From contig NZ_WKJJ01000007.1 of NCBI RefSeq assembly GCF_009674485.1, positions 248,001 through 312,000 of the forward strand: a stretch of DNA of 64,000 nucleotides, given 5' to 3'. Position numbers and translations under genes: made by a program. Position 1 is the first letter of the stretch; each line of letters begins with the position of its first letter. The notes under the pieces were generated by a model, which was not told where the DNA came from, searched no databases, and saw only the letters and a list, made by a program, of their open reading frames with translations. Origin of the DNA: Pseudoduganella rivuli. GTDB lineage: Bacteria; Pseudomonadota; Gammaproteobacteria; Burkholderiales; Burkholderiaceae_D. Shown here in pieces: positions 18,068 to 26,744 of the stretch.

Positions 18068-18961
18068 TTACCGGCAAAGTGCCTGCACATCCAGCGCCGG
18101 CACGTTCCCCGCCACATCCTCCAGCTTCACCCCGGCCTTGGCCGCCGCCCGCTCCATCACCGTCCCGCCGCCCGGATCGCCATAGGCGGCATCCGCTTGC
18201 GCGGCAGCCAGCGTCACATACCGCGCCCCGGCCGCTTCCAGCCGGGTCAACACCGCATCCATGGTGGCGGCGTTCCACGCGCCGATATGCGTCAGGAACA
18301 CTTGCGGCACCACGCGCCCATACAATTGCCGGGAATGCGCTTTCATGCGCGCAATCCCGCGGTCCACTTCCGCCATGAATTGCGTGCGCATGGCCGCCAC
18401 GGCAGCCGTATCGCCGGCAGCCATGCAGCGCGCATAGGGCGCGTTGTAATTCCATTCCGAGAACCCTACGCTGACGTCGGCCAGCCGGTAACCGCGCTGC
18501 CGCAGGAACCGCAGCGACCCTTCGTGCTGCGCGGCATCGTTGCCGCCGCCCAGTTCCGGGTAGCGGAAATAGTGCCAGTCGGCGTCCGCCATACGCGCAG
18601 CCACGGCTGCTTCGCCCAGCACCACGTCGCTTTGCCACGCTTCCAGGCTGGGCGCGCGGTTCAGGTTCAGGTGGCGGTAGCCGTGGTTGGCCAGCGGGTA
18701 GCCGGCATGGCGCCACAGGTCCAGCACGGCGGCGCTGTCCGGTTCGCGCGCCAGCTGGCCCGCGTTGACGAAGCCATAGGCCTCCGGTACGCCGTGCGCT
18801 TTCAGGATACGCAGGTGTTCGCGCGCCAGCGCGACGCGGGTCACTCCGGGCGGCAGCTCGCCATGCACGGGCAAGTCGTCGACCGTGATGGCGATATCGA
18901 ATGGATCGGCGTACACCGGGCCGCACAACAGCGCGCAGGCGATGGTCATGGCAAATTTCAA
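18068..18961 (-). CDS. CE4-like polysaccharide deacetylase, secreted
   Basis: This 297-residue protein starts at TTG, preceded by AAAGGAGAATCCCG, and begins with a signal peptide (KFAMTIACALLCGPVYA). The TTG overlaps the TGA of the upstream GH43 gene as TTGA, so translation is probably coupled. NodB-type motifs are visible: the metal-binding Asp pair in ITVDDLP, NHGYRHLN with the metal His residues, FRYPELGGG and LTHIGAWNA. CE4 enzymes de-N- or de-O-acetylate polysaccharides. In this xylan operon an acetylxylan esterase role is the likeliest, as inference. It is third in the GH43-GH43-deacetylase operon. Confidence 0.82.
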   Translation of the reverse strand: MKFAMTIACALLCGPVYADPFDIAITVDDLPVHGELPPGVTRVALAREHLRILKAHGVPEAYGFVNAGQLAREPDSAAVLDLWRHAGYPLANHGYRHLNLNRAPSLEAWQSDVVLGEAAVAARMADADWHYFRYPELGGGNDAAQHEGSLRFLRQRGYRLADVSVGFSEWNYNAPYARCMAAGDTAAVAAMRTQFMAEVDRGIARMKAHSRQLYGRVVPQVFLTHIGAWNAATMDAVLTRLEAAGARYVTLAAAQADAAYGDPGGGTVMERAAAKAGVKLEDVAGNVPALDVQALCR

Positions 18962-20955
18962 CGGGATTCTCCTTTTACAGTACGCCAGTGCAGCCGCGCT
19001 TCGCGGCCAGGGCCGGCCCCGGGCGAGTCGGCACGCACGCCTTCCTGCGCCAGGCGCAGGTAGCGGTTGGTCGCCAGCGACATCAGCAGCAGGTCGCCAT
19101 CGAGCGTCGTCATCCACTGGAACGACTCGGCCGGCCCGGGTATCCCCGCGGGGGCATAGCGGGTCGCACCATCGGCCTGAACGCTCAGCAGCTTCGCGCC
19201 ATGGCGCAGCGCCACGCGGCCGAGTGGAAGGGGCTCGACAGTGAACGGCAATGGCGCGGCGGCCGCAGGCTGGCCCGCGACGTCGCCCAGGCCCTGGCCA
19301 TTATCGAAGGCGAGCGTAATGGTGTCGCCAGCGGGGATAGAGGCGTTGGCCCGGGCCTCAGCCACGCGCACCTCGTCGATATCCAGGTGGCTGCCAACGG
19401 CTTGCGCGGTCTGCGCCATGGTGAACAGCGCATAGCGGACGCCCTGGAACGTCGTCAACTGCCACGCCATGCGGGCGGGGGCGCCGATGGCGCGGTAGTT
19501 CCTGCCATCGGCCGCATAGCTGAACTGCGCGCGCTCGTTCAGGAAATCCGCTTCGGCTTTCAGCCAGATGCGCGGTCCGGCGATGGTTTCCACCTGCCGG
19601 TGGCCGGACGACTGGTCGACGGCGTTTAATTGGTAGCCGCCGGTAGTGCGTTCGAGGCCAAGATAAGCGTAGGGTACGCCGAGCAGCGCAATGCCGCCGA
19701 TGGCGCCCGGCTTCAGGCCGCTACCGTCGACCAGCGCGCTGAATGCCGAGGCGGGGCCGGGCGCGTGTTGGGCCAGCGTATGTTTCGCCTGCAGCAGGCT
19801 GGTGGCGCGCGCCGCATGCAACCGCAAATGGCCGGGACGCGCGGCCAGGCTCCAGCCACTGTTGTCGGGATAGTGGTTCCATTGCCAGGCCGGCTGCAAT
19901 GCGGGGCCGCTGAAATCGTCGTCGCGCTGGAATGGCGCGCGCGGCGCCTGGCCCGCGATGGGCTTGACCCACGTGCGCGGCGTGCGCCCCAGGTTGCCGG
20001 GCAGGCCAAACCATGGCCAGCCATCCTGCCACGTGACGGGCGACAGGTGCGTCATGCGGCCCACGCTGTTGGCGTCGCCCATCGTGAAACCCCACCACTG
20101 GCCATCGGGCGTATCGACGACGCCGCCCTGGTGCAGGTTGTTGGCGCCGGTGCTGCGGCCCGGACCCGCTTCCACGCGCAGGAATGGCGGCATGCCCCGT
20201 ACCCGGTTGCCCTCGGCAAGCCCGAAATCCTCGTCGGCGCTGATGGCGGGGTTCACTTCGTAAGGTCCTTCGATACGGTCGGCGCGGGCCGCCGGCATGC
20301 GCATGCGGCCATCCCAGCGCGCACTGGTGATCACATACTTGCCACCGATCTTGTACAGGTGGGAGCCTTCGCCCATGCCGGCCTTGTCGCCGATGATGAC
20401 GCGCTCGGTGCCGGGCACGATATCGGTCAGGCCGGCATTCAGTTCTGCCAGCATGATTTTTTCGTAGCCCCAGATCGCGTACACCTTGCCATCGTCATCG
20501 AACAGCACGGACAGGTCGTGCAGCGAGCGTTTCATTTCGTGATGGCGCCACGGGCCGCGTGGATCGGTGGCGGTATAGACTTGCGTGCCGCGTCCATTCA
20601 CGTTGGCGAATACGTGGAACGTGCCGTTGTGGTGGCGCAGCGAAGGCGCCCAGATGCCGCGCCCGTAGATATTGGCGTCGCCTTCGAGCCGGTATTCGGG
20701 CCCGAAGTCCAGTCCCGCCGAGGCATAGCTGAGGAATTCCCAGTTCACGAGGTCGCGCGAATGCAGGATGGGTAAGCCCGGCATCATGTGCATGGTCGAC
20801 CCGGTCAGGTAAAAGTCGCCGCCGACCCGGATCAGGTCCGGGTCGGGAAAGTCTTCCCAGAACAGGGGATTGGTGTAGGTGCCGTTGCCATTGTCCGCCG
20901 CCAGCGGCCCGGCGCAAGCGCACGCCAGCAGCCAGGGTATGAGCGCTTTGCGCAT
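18958..20955 (-). CDS. Glycoside hydrolase family 43 protein with C-terminal beta-sandwich domains
   Basis: This 665-residue secreted enzyme has a signal peptide (LLACACAGPLAA) and a five-blade GH43 propeller. Catalytic residues are visible: the base Asp in FPDPDLIRV, the pKa-modulating Asp in LHDLSVLFDDDGK and the acid Glu in MGEGSHLYK. A concanavalin-like beta-sandwich (about residues 340-550), as in many GH43 beta-xylosidases, follows. The last 90 residues (ALRHGAKLLSVQADG, SLATNRYLRLAQ) look like a fascin- or lectin-type carbohydrate-binding module. Substrate is a xylan or arabinoxylan oligosaccharide. It starts three bases after the upstream GH43 gene and overlaps the deacetylase start. 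Confidence 0.88.
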   Translation of the reverse strand: MRKALIPWLLACACAGPLAADNGNGTYTNPLFWEDFPDPDLIRVGGDFYLTGSTMHMMPGLPILHSRDLVNWEFLSYASAGLDFGPEYRLEGDANIYGRGIWAPSLRHHNGTFHVFANVNGRGTQVYTATDPRGPWRHHEMKRSLHDLSVLFDDDGKVYAIWGYEKIMLAELNAGLTDIVPGTERVIIGDKAGMGEGSHLYKIGGKYVITSARWDGRMRMPAARADRIEGPYEVNPAISADEDFGLAEGNRVRGMPPFLRVEAGPGRSTGANNLHQGGVVDTPDGQWWGFTMGDANSVGRMTHLSPVTWQDGWPWFGLPGNLGRTPRTWVKPIAGQAPRAPFQRDDDFSGPALQPAWQWNHYPDNSGWSLAARPGHLRLHAARATSLLQAKHTLAQHAPGPASAFSALVDGSGLKPGAIGGIALLGVPYAYLGLERTTGGYQLNAVDQSSGHRQVETIAGPRIWLKAEADFLNERAQFSYAADGRNYRAIGAPARMAWQLTTFQGVRYALFTMAQTAQAVGSHLDIDEVRVAEARANASIPAGDTITLAFDNGQGLGDVAGQPAAAAPLPFTVEPLPLGRVALRHGAKLLSVQADGATRYAPAGIPGPAESFQWMTTLDGDLLLMSLATNRYLRLAQEGVRADSPGAGPGREARLHWRTVKGESR

Positions 20956-20958
20956 GGT

Positions 20959-22545
20959 TCAATCCTTGCCCTGGTAGGTGAACCACGCGACATCGGCCGG
21001 GGGCATGGGTTCTGCCGCCGGATTGGTCGCATACAGGCCGAGGAATACGCCGGTAAAGCCACCGGCCTTCTCCGAACTGAGGGGCGCGGTTGGCAATGTG
21101 CCCAGCGCGTGGGTCTTGCCTTGCACCGTGTAGCTGAACGCATAGGATGCCGGCTTGCCATCGATGGCAAGCGTCACGTCGCCATCCGGCACCGGCCGCG
21201 ATTGCACTTGCGTGGCGCGCCCCTTGATCACCGACAGCAGCTTGACGTGGCGCTTGCCGCGTTCGCGCGCCACCACCAGCTGGTAATGGTTACTTTCATC
21301 CTGCCGCACCACGAGGCCGGCCAGTTGGCCATCGGCGCGCGGCTTGAAATCCAGCGCGGCGGCGGCATGCATGGCGAGGTCGCGCTGGCGTATGCCGACA
21401 AAGGCGGGCGTGGTCAGTGTCACCAGCGTGTCGGCGCTGCCTTTCAGGCGCAGGTAGCCGGGGCGTTCCGTCAGCGAATACAGTGCATCGGCCGGCGCGC
21501 GCAGCCCATACCATTCCGGACCCAGGGTTTTGCCGTCGAATTGCTCGGTTGCGGGCCGGGATGGCCATGGCTGCGACGGCGGCAAGCCGGCCGACGACAT
21601 GCTGATCTGGATCGGTTTGCCGCCATTGATGACGGGCCAGCCGTCATCGCTCCACGTCACCGGCGCCAGCACGGTTTCTCGGCCGATATGGTGGGTGCGC
21701 TCGTTGGGGCGGATCGCCAGCATTGTGATCCACCAGTTGCCGTCCGGTGTCTGCACCAGGTCGCCGTGGCCGATCGCCTGCAATGGCAAATCAGGATGGT
21801 TGCGGTGCGTGACGATCGGGTTGGCGGGATTCGCTTCGAACGGTCCCCACGGCGAGCGGGAACGGGCCACGGTGATGCTGTGGTTGTACGACGTGCCGCC
21901 TTCGGAAATCATCAGGTAATACCAGCCGTTATGTTTATAAAGGTGCGGCCCCTCCGGCCATACGCCACCGGTGCCGGACCAGATCAGGCGCGGCGCTTCC
22001 TTTGGCATCAGGGTTTGCGGATCGAGTTCGGCCTGGTAGGCGCCGCCATGTTCGCCGCCGCCGTGACGGGTATAGTAAATTTTGCCGTCGTCGTCGAACA
22101 GCAGCGACGGGTCCATGCCGCCGCCATCGTTCAGCCACGTGACTTCCGACCACGGGCCGGCGGGATCGGTGGCGGTGGCGATGAAGTTGCCGCCGTTGCT
22201 GATATTGGTCGTCACCAGGTAAAACTTGCCGCCGTGGCAGCGCAACGTGGGCGCAAAAATGCCCCGTGAATTGCCCTGGTTTTGCAGCGGCAACTGCGAA
22301 GGACGTGTCAGCGCATTGCCGACCTGGCGCCAATGCACCAGGTCCTTGCTGTGGAAGATGGGGACGCCGGGAAAGTAGGCGAACGTGCTGGCCGCCAGGT
22401 AATAGTCGCCGCCCATGCGGCAGACGCTGGGATCGGAACTGAAGCCGGTGATGACGGGGTTGGTGTAATCGGCGGGTTGGCTGCTGGCGGCGTCGCTGCA
22501 CGCCAGCATCAGCGCCAGCGCGGCGGTGGGAAGGTAACGGGTCAA
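20959..22545 (-). CDS. Glycoside hydrolase family 43 beta-xylosidase
   Basis: This 528-residue enzyme starts at TTG with GGAG six bases upstream; no in-frame ATG near the N-terminus gives a full domain. The leader TRYLPTAALALMLAC could be a lipoprotein signal, but its lipobox is weak. Catalytic residues appear in SSDPSVCR, GMDPSLLFDDDGK and WPEGPHLYK. The C-terminal beta-sandwich (VVRQDESNHYQLVV, GVFLGLYATNP) is that of GH43 subfamily 11 beta-xylosidases such as XynB. It should release xylose from xylo-oligosaccharides. It leads the operon with the next GH43 and the deacetylase and is divergent from the GH10 xylanase. An operator-like site lies 21 bp upstream. Confidence 0.9.
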   Translation of the reverse strand: MTRYLPTAALALMLACSDAASSQPADYTNPVITGFSSDPSVCRMGGDYYLAASTFAYFPGVPIFHSKDLVHWRQVGNALTRPSQLPLQNQGNSRGIFAPTLRCHGGKFYLVTTNISNGGNFIATATDPAGPWSEVTWLNDGGGMDPSLLFDDDGKIYYTRHGGGEHGGAYQAELDPQTLMPKEAPRLIWSGTGGVWPEGPHLYKHNGWYYLMISEGGTSYNHSITVARSRSPWGPFEANPANPIVTHRNHPDLPLQAIGHGDLVQTPDGNWWITMLAIRPNERTHHIGRETVLAPVTWSDDGWPVINGGKPIQISMSSAGLPPSQPWPSRPATEQFDGKTLGPEWYGLRAPADALYSLTERPGYLRLKGSADTLVTLTTPAFVGIRQRDLAMHAAAALDFKPRADGQLAGLVVRQDESNHYQLVVARERGKRHVKLLSVIKGRATQVQSRPVPDGDVTLAIDGKPASYAFSYTVQGKTHALGTLPTAPLSSEKAGGFTGVFLGLYATNPAAEPMPPADVAWFTYQGKD

Positions 22546-22565
22546 GTCGGTCTCCGGTTTTATTT

Positions 22566-22581
22566 ATGATTGCGCAAACAT
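22566..22581. promoter_or_regulatory. LacI-type operator-like site in front of the GH43 operon
   Basis: The site reads ATGATTGCGCAAACAT; on the minus strand it is ATGTTTGCGCAATCAT. That closely matches the site in front of the second LacI gene (ATGTTTGCGCTATTTA). It lies 21 bp upstream of the GH43 operon start. Confidence 0.62.
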
Positions 22582-22643
22582 TGCTTGTTAAGTTTATTCG
22601 CGAAAGAAGTGGAATACAATTGTTTTTACTAGGTGCGGCAATA

Positions 22644-22659
22644 ATGGTAGCGCTTGACA
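22644..22659. promoter_or_regulatory. LacI-type operator-like site in front of the endoxylanase
   Basis: The site reads ATGGTAGCGCTTGACA. Its left half is identical to the site at 11953. It ends just upstream of the predicted -35 box of the xylanase promoter. Confidence 0.66.
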
Positions 22660-22666
22660 AAATGCG

Positions 22667-22696
22667 TTGACATCATTGCGGGCGCAGCCCTACACT
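22667..22696 (+). promoter_or_regulatory. Predicted sigma-70 promoter of the endoxylanase gene
   Basis: A perfect -35 TTGACA (22667-22672) is separated by 18 bp from TACACT (22691-22696). Transcription would start near 22703, giving a leader of about 30 bases before the ATG. Confidence 0.5.
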
Positions 22697-22731
22697 CGGG
22701 CATTCGAAAACCAACAATGGAGACACGACTG

Positions 22732-23901
22732 ATGACGACACGCCGACAATCGATGGCGCAACTGGCCGCGCTGGGCCACGCGCTGCTGGCGCCCGGGGCA
22801 TGGGCGGCAGGGCAGGGGCCGGGCGCGGCAGCTTCAGGCGATGGCGAAGCCTTGAAATCGCTGGCCGCGCGCAAGGGACTGCGCTTTGGCAACGCCATCG
22901 GCATCCTGAACGACCATGCCGGCGCCACGCATTTCCGCAATCCCGCCTACCGCGCGCTGATGGCGCGCGAGTGCGGCGTGCTGGTGGCGGAAAATGAAAG
23001 CAAGTGGCAGGCCCTGCAACCGAAGCCGGGACCGCACGATTTCCGCCAGGCCGACGAACTGTTTGGCTGGGCCAAACAACAGGGCATGCAAATCCGCGGC
23101 CATTGCCTCGTGTGGCAGGATCCGCGCTGGCTGCCGGAGTGGGTCAGCCGCCGCACGTATGACGCGAAGGATGCGGAGCGCGAACTGCGCGGGCACATCG
23201 CGGCCGTGTGCGGGCACTTTGGCAAGGATGTGTACAGCTACGACGTGGTCAACGAGGCGGTGAACCCCGCCAATGGCGAATTGATCGCCAATGCGCTCAA
23301 CAAAAAAATGGGCGCGCTGGAGCAGATCGACGTGGCGTTCCGCCTGGCGCACGAACATGCGCCCCACGCGCAACTGGTCTACAACGATTACATGGGGCCG
23401 GGCAAGGACAGTGCGAAGCACCGCGCCGGCGTATTGAAGTTATTGGCCGGCCTGAAGGCGCGCGGCACGCCGGTCAACGCGCTGGGCCTGCAAAGCCATA
23501 TCGGCGCCTGGGGCGGCGCGGGCGACAGCGAGGCGCGCAACCGTGGCCTGCGCGATTGGCGCGCGTTTCTCGATGAAGTCAACGGCATGGGGCTGGATTT
23601 GCTGATCACGGAATTCGACGTCAGCGACAAGGAATTGCTGGCCGACGTGGCGCAGCGCGACGCGGCTGCGGCGGGCATCGCGCGCGATTTCCTGGAACTG
23701 ACGCTGAGCTACCCCCGTTGCCGCGATTTCCTGCTGTGGGGCATGAGCGACGACGTCAGCTGGCTGCAAACGTGGAAGGACGCCAGGCGCCGCGATGGAC
23801 TGCCATCGCGTCCCGCGCCGTACGATGCGCAATTGCAGCCCAAACCGATGCGTGCGGCGATTGCCGACGTGCTGAAATCGATGCCCATGCGGGCCGCATA
23901 A
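22732..23901 (+). CDS. Endo-1,4-beta-xylanase, glycoside hydrolase family 10
   Basis: This 389-residue enzyme cuts the beta-1,4-xylan backbone. The GH10 barrel shows LVAENESKWQAL, IRGHCLVWQ, the acid/base Glu175 in YDVVNEAV, LQSHIG and the nucleophile Glu294 in LLITEFDVSD. I chose the ATG with GGAG nine bases upstream. The N-terminus TTRRQSMAQLAALGHAL has a twin-Arg pair before a hydrophobic stretch and an Ala-rich end, compatible with a Tat signal. An upstream in-frame ATG lacks a ribosome site. The gene is divergent from the GH43 operon and has its own promoter and operator-like site. No carbohydrate-binding module is attached. Confidence 0.94.
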   Translation: MTTRRQSMAQLAALGHALLAPGAWAAGQGPGAAASGDGEALKSLAARKGLRFGNAIGILNDHAGATHFRNPAYRALMARECGVLVAENESKWQALQPKPGPHDFRQADELFGWAKQQGMQIRGHCLVWQDPRWLPEWVSRRTYDAKDAERELRGHIAAVCGHFGKDVYSYDVVNEAVNPANGELIANALNKKMGALEQIDVAFRLAHEHAPHAQLVYNDYMGPGKDSAKHRAGVLKLLAGLKARGTPVNALGLQSHIGAWGGAGDSEARNRGLRDWRAFLDEVNGMGLDLLITEFDVSDKELLADVAQRDAAAAGIARDFLELTLSYPRCRDFLLWGMSDDVSWLQTWKDARRRDGLPSRPAPYDAQLQPKPMRAAIADVLKSMPMRAA

Positions 23902-23928
23902 TTCCCGGCCGCCCGCGGCTCAAATTCC

Positions 23929-23962
23929 GTAGGGCGGCTTGGCTTCATCAAGCCGCCATGCA
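23929..23962. repeat. REP-like single hairpin
   Basis: GTAGGGCGGCTTGGCTTC is followed by AAGCCGCCATG. The stem pairs GGCGGCTTG with the loop-distal AAGCCGCC. It lies between the convergent xylanase and intracellular GH43 genes, next to a classical terminator of the latter. Confidence 0.76.
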
Positions 23963-23991
23963 TGCGCCGCCAGGGACGCCGGATTGCAAGC

Positions 23992-24022
23992 AAAAAAAAC
24001 GGGCCCCGTTGCAACGGGCCCG
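23992..24022 (-). terminator. Rho-independent terminator of the GH43 gene
   Basis: On the minus strand a GC-rich hairpin (GGGCCCGTT / AACGGGGCCC type, one bulged C) is followed directly by a run of eight T. It lies 37 bp after the stop of the GH43 gene at 24059. Confidence 0.85.
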
Positions 24023-24058
24023 CCAAAGGAACGGCCGGTTCAGCCGAAGCGCAACGCT

Positions 24059-25072
24059 TCAGCCAGGATAAGGATCGATCGGCAAAATCGCGCCATCGGC
24101 ATCGTAGTGCAATTCCGCCATCTTCACGGAGCGCAGGTGCGTCACGCCCTGAGACAGGCTGCTGTCGTGATAGAACAGGTACCAGCGGCCGTCGAATTCG
24201 CAAATCGAATGGTGCGTGGTCCAGCCGATCACGGGGCTCAGGATGCGGCCCTGGTACGTGTAGGGGCCGTGGATGTCGTCCGCTGTCGCATAGCAGATGC
24301 AATGCGTGTCACCCGTCGAATAGGACAGGTAATACTTGCCGCCGTACTTGTGCAGCCACGGGCCTTCGAAGTAGCGCCGCGCATGGTCGCCCGCCGGCAG
24401 CGGCCGGCCTTGCTGGTCGACGATCACCAGTTCGCGCGGCGCTTCGGCAAACTGTTTCATGTCGTCCGACAGACGGGCGATGCGCGGCCCCAGCGCCGGT
24501 TCGTGGTCCAGCGGTTCCTCGTGCGCCGCGTCATAGGCATTGTCGCGGTACTTTTGCAGCTGCCCGCCCCAGATGCCGCCAAACGCCATGTAATGCACAC
24601 CATCGTCGGCCAGCACGCACGGGTCGATCGAATAGCTGCCGGCGATGGGTTGCGCTTCCGGTACGAACGGGCCGGTGGGCGAGTCGCCGACCGCGACGCC
24701 GATCTGGAACAGGCCGTCGGCCCGCTTGGCGGGGAAGTACAGGTAATACTTGCCGTCCTTGCACGCCGCATCGGGCGCCCACATCTGGCGCGCGGCCCAC
24801 GGCACGTCGCGCACGTGCAGCGCCACGCCATGGTCGGTGGCCGGCGCGCCCGGGTGGTCCAGCGACAGCACGTGGTAATCCTCCATGGCGAAATGGTCGC
24901 CATTGTCATTGAACGCGATGCCCGCTTCAATGTCGTGCGATGGATAGATGTAAATGCGGCCATCGAACACGTGGGCCGACGGGTCGGCCGTGTACAGATG
25001 GGTAACGAGCGGTGGCGCAATTTCGCGCGCGGCCAGCGCCGCGGCTTGCTCGCCTTGCAATTGGTGAGGCAT
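24059..25072 (-). CDS. Glycoside hydrolase family 43 enzyme, cytoplasmic beta-xylosidase/arabinofuranosidase
   Basis: This 337-residue, single-domain GH43 enzyme has no signal peptide. It probably splits imported xylo-oligosaccharides or arabinosides in the cytoplasm. Catalytic-region motifs are TADPSAHVF, GSYSIDPCVLADDG and RYFEGPWLHKYGG. The paralogues at 18958 and 20959 are secreted and longer. I place the start at the ATG preceded by a weak GGA; an in-frame TTG seven codons upstream (25093) is an alternative. The transporter gene ends 37 bp upstream, so the two form an operon of uptake plus hydrolysis. Confidence 0.88.
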   Translation of the reverse strand: MPHQLQGEQAAALAAREIAPPLVTHLYTADPSAHVFDGRIYIYPSHDIEAGIAFNDNGDHFAMEDYHVLSLDHPGAPATDHGVALHVRDVPWAARQMWAPDAACKDGKYYLYFPAKRADGLFQIGVAVGDSPTGPFVPEAQPIAGSYSIDPCVLADDGVHYMAFGGIWGGQLQKYRDNAYDAAHEEPLDHEPALGPRIARLSDDMKQFAEAPRELVIVDQQGRPLPAGDHARRYFEGPWLHKYGGKYYLSYSTGDTHCICYATADDIHGPYTYQGRILSPVIGWTTHHSICEFDGRWYLFYHDSSLSQGVTHLRSVKMAELHYDADGAILPIDPYPG

Positions 25073-25109
25073 GGCAGTCCAGTCTTGAGTCAACAGTAGG
25101 GAATCCGGG

Positions 25110-26591
25110 TCAGGCGGCTTTCAATGTGCGGCGCGCGGCAAGGTCGCGTTCGATCTGCACTTCCATGCTTTTCCTGATTTCATAGAAGGCCAGGCAAACG
25201 ACCGACAGCAGGAATGGCGCCGAGGCGTACAGGCTGACGGCCACGCGGATGCCATCGACGGTGGCGGGCGCCTGCTGCGCCGCCTGCGCGTCATAGCCAT
25301 AGTGCGACAACAGGCCGGCCACCAGCGCGCTGCCGATACTCAGGCCCGCCTTCAGGCCGAAGATAATGGCGGAGAACAGCAGCGCCGTGGCGCGGCGGTG
25401 GTTTTTCCACTCCGAGTAATCGGCCACGTCGGCAATCATCGCCCACAGCAGGGGAATCGTGATGCCGTAAAAGAAGCCGTGCGCCACCTGCGACGCAAAC
25501 ACCAGGCCGATGGCATGTGGCGGATACACGCAGAACGCCAGCATGAACAGCGTAGCCACCAGCAGCGCGCCGCCAAACGTATTGCGCTTGCCGAAGCGGT
25601 CCGCCAGCGGCTTGGAAAAGCCGATGCCGACGATCATGAACAGGATGCCGCCCGCGTTGAACAGGCTGAAGCCGGACGTGGCGGCATCTTCCGGCCACTG
25701 GAATTTGGCCAGGCCCATGCCGGTCAAGGCGTGGTTGACGCCATCGATGAAGGCATTGAAGCCGATGTCGCGCAGGAACGCAGCCAGCGCGGCTTCGTGC
25801 AAATAATTCTTGAAGTAATAGATGTACATGCCGCCCTTCAGCGCCAGGGTCACGAAGATCAGGATGGTCAGCACCAGCATGATGATCCACGGGCGGTTGC
25901 CGGCCAGGTCGGCCACGTCCTGCCTGACGGTGGAGCGCTGCGACGGCGCCGGTACGATGCGCTCGCGGGTGGTAAAGAAGGTGGCCAGGAAGCACAGAGT
26001 GCCCGCGCCGGCAAACACCATCATGGTGCGCTGGAAGCCCAGCATCTTGTCGCCGTCGCCGAGGATCAGCACCAGCGGCAGCAACAGGACCTGGATAATG
26101 AATTGCGCCACCATCACGGCCACGAAGCGGTAGGCGGACAGGCTGTTGCGCTCGGCCATGCTGCCCGTCAGCACGCCGCTGAGCGCCGCATAGGGCAGGT
26201 TGTTGGCGGAATAGACCAGCATCAGCATCACATAGGTGATGGCCGCATAGGCCGCCTTGCCGCCTGGCGCCAGGTCGGGCGTGCTGAAGGCGAGGATAGC
26301 GATCGCGCCAAAGGGTACGGCGGTCCACAGGATCCACGGGCGGAATTTGCCCCAGCGCGTGCTGGTGCGGTCGGCGATCAAGCCCATCAGGGGATTGAAG
26401 CAGGCGCCGGTCAGGCCGCCCAGGAAAATAATGGTGGCCGCGGTATTGGGCGGCAGCTTGTACACGTCCGTGTAAAAGAACGCGATGAAGGTCAGCAGTG
26501 TCTGGAAGATCAAGTTGGCGGCCAGGTCGCCGAGGCTGTAGCCGATCTTTTCAAGGGTGGGCACGGCGTCGCCCGGTTGCGTCGGTGTCAT
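25110..26591 (-). CDS. GPH-family sugar:cation symporter (MFS)
   Basis: This 493-residue protein has about twelve membrane helices and the glycoside-pentoside-hexuronide signatures NPLMGLIADRTSTRWGKFRP near residues 65-85 and ATLFMLAFC in the second half. The family, which includes MelB and xyloside transporters such as XynB/XylP, moves oligosaccharides with H+ or Na+ through the inner membrane. The following cytoplasmic GH43 gene suggests xylo-oligosaccharides as substrate. An operator-like site lies 61 bp upstream of its start, in the spacer shared with the first LacI gene. GAGACACCCC precedes the ATG. Confidence 0.9.
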   Translation of the reverse strand: MTPTQPGDAVPTLEKIGYSLGDLAANLIFQTLLTFIAFFYTDVYKLPPNTAATIIFLGGLTGACFNPLMGLIADRTSTRWGKFRPWILWTAVPFGAIAILAFSTPDLAPGGKAAYAAITYVMLMLVYSANNLPYAALSGVLTGSMAERNSLSAYRFVAVMVAQFIIQVLLLPLVLILGDGDKMLGFQRTMMVFAGAGTLCFLATFFTTRERIVPAPSQRSTVRQDVADLAGNRPWIIMLVLTILIFVTLALKGGMYIYYFKNYLHEAALAAFLRDIGFNAFIDGVNHALTGMGLAKFQWPEDAATSGFSLFNAGGILFMIVGIGFSKPLADRFGKRNTFGGALLVATLFMLAFCVYPPHAIGLVFASQVAHGFFYGITIPLLWAMIADVADYSEWKNHRRATALLFSAIIFGLKAGLSIGSALVAGLLSHYGYDAQAAQQAPATVDGIRVAVSLYASAPFLLSVVCLAFYEIRKSMEVQIERDLAARRTLKAA

Positions 26592-26651
26592 GGGGTGTCT
26601 CGTCGTAATTATTGTGCTGGTGATAGCGTATCACAATATTCAACCATAAAA

Positions 26652-26667
26652 TGTAAAGCGCTAACAT
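26652..26667. promoter_or_regulatory. LacI-type operator-like site between transporter and LacI regulator
   Basis: The site reads TGTAAAGCGCTAACAT. Its right half GCTAACAT is a perfect consensus half-site. Placed in the 153-bp divergent spacer, it can control both the transporter operon and the regulator. Confidence 0.66.
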
Positions 26668-26732
26668 TTCTGATTGTGGCGGATTTGCCTGTAGCCGTCA
26701 ACCGCTTCCTCGGAGGAGCGGAGCCCCTGTGC

Positions 26733-26738
26733 TACACT
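26733..26738 (+). promoter_or_regulatory. Possible -10 box giving a leaderless LacI transcript
   Basis: TACACT ends six bases before the ATG of the regulator, so transcription would begin at or next to the A of the ATG. No ribosome site precedes that ATG at normal spacing; GGAGGAGCGG is about 25 bases away. The -35 is poor. Confidence 0.3.
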
Positions 26739-26744
26739 TCAAAA

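Noticed and set aside
25302..26744. Long open frame on the plus strand running into the LacI gene, which would give an 842-residue protein
   Set aside because: It lies opposite the transporter gene, its translation is low-complexity His/Gln/Arg-rich, and only the part from 26745 matches a protein family. The transporter on the other strand has clear membrane helices.
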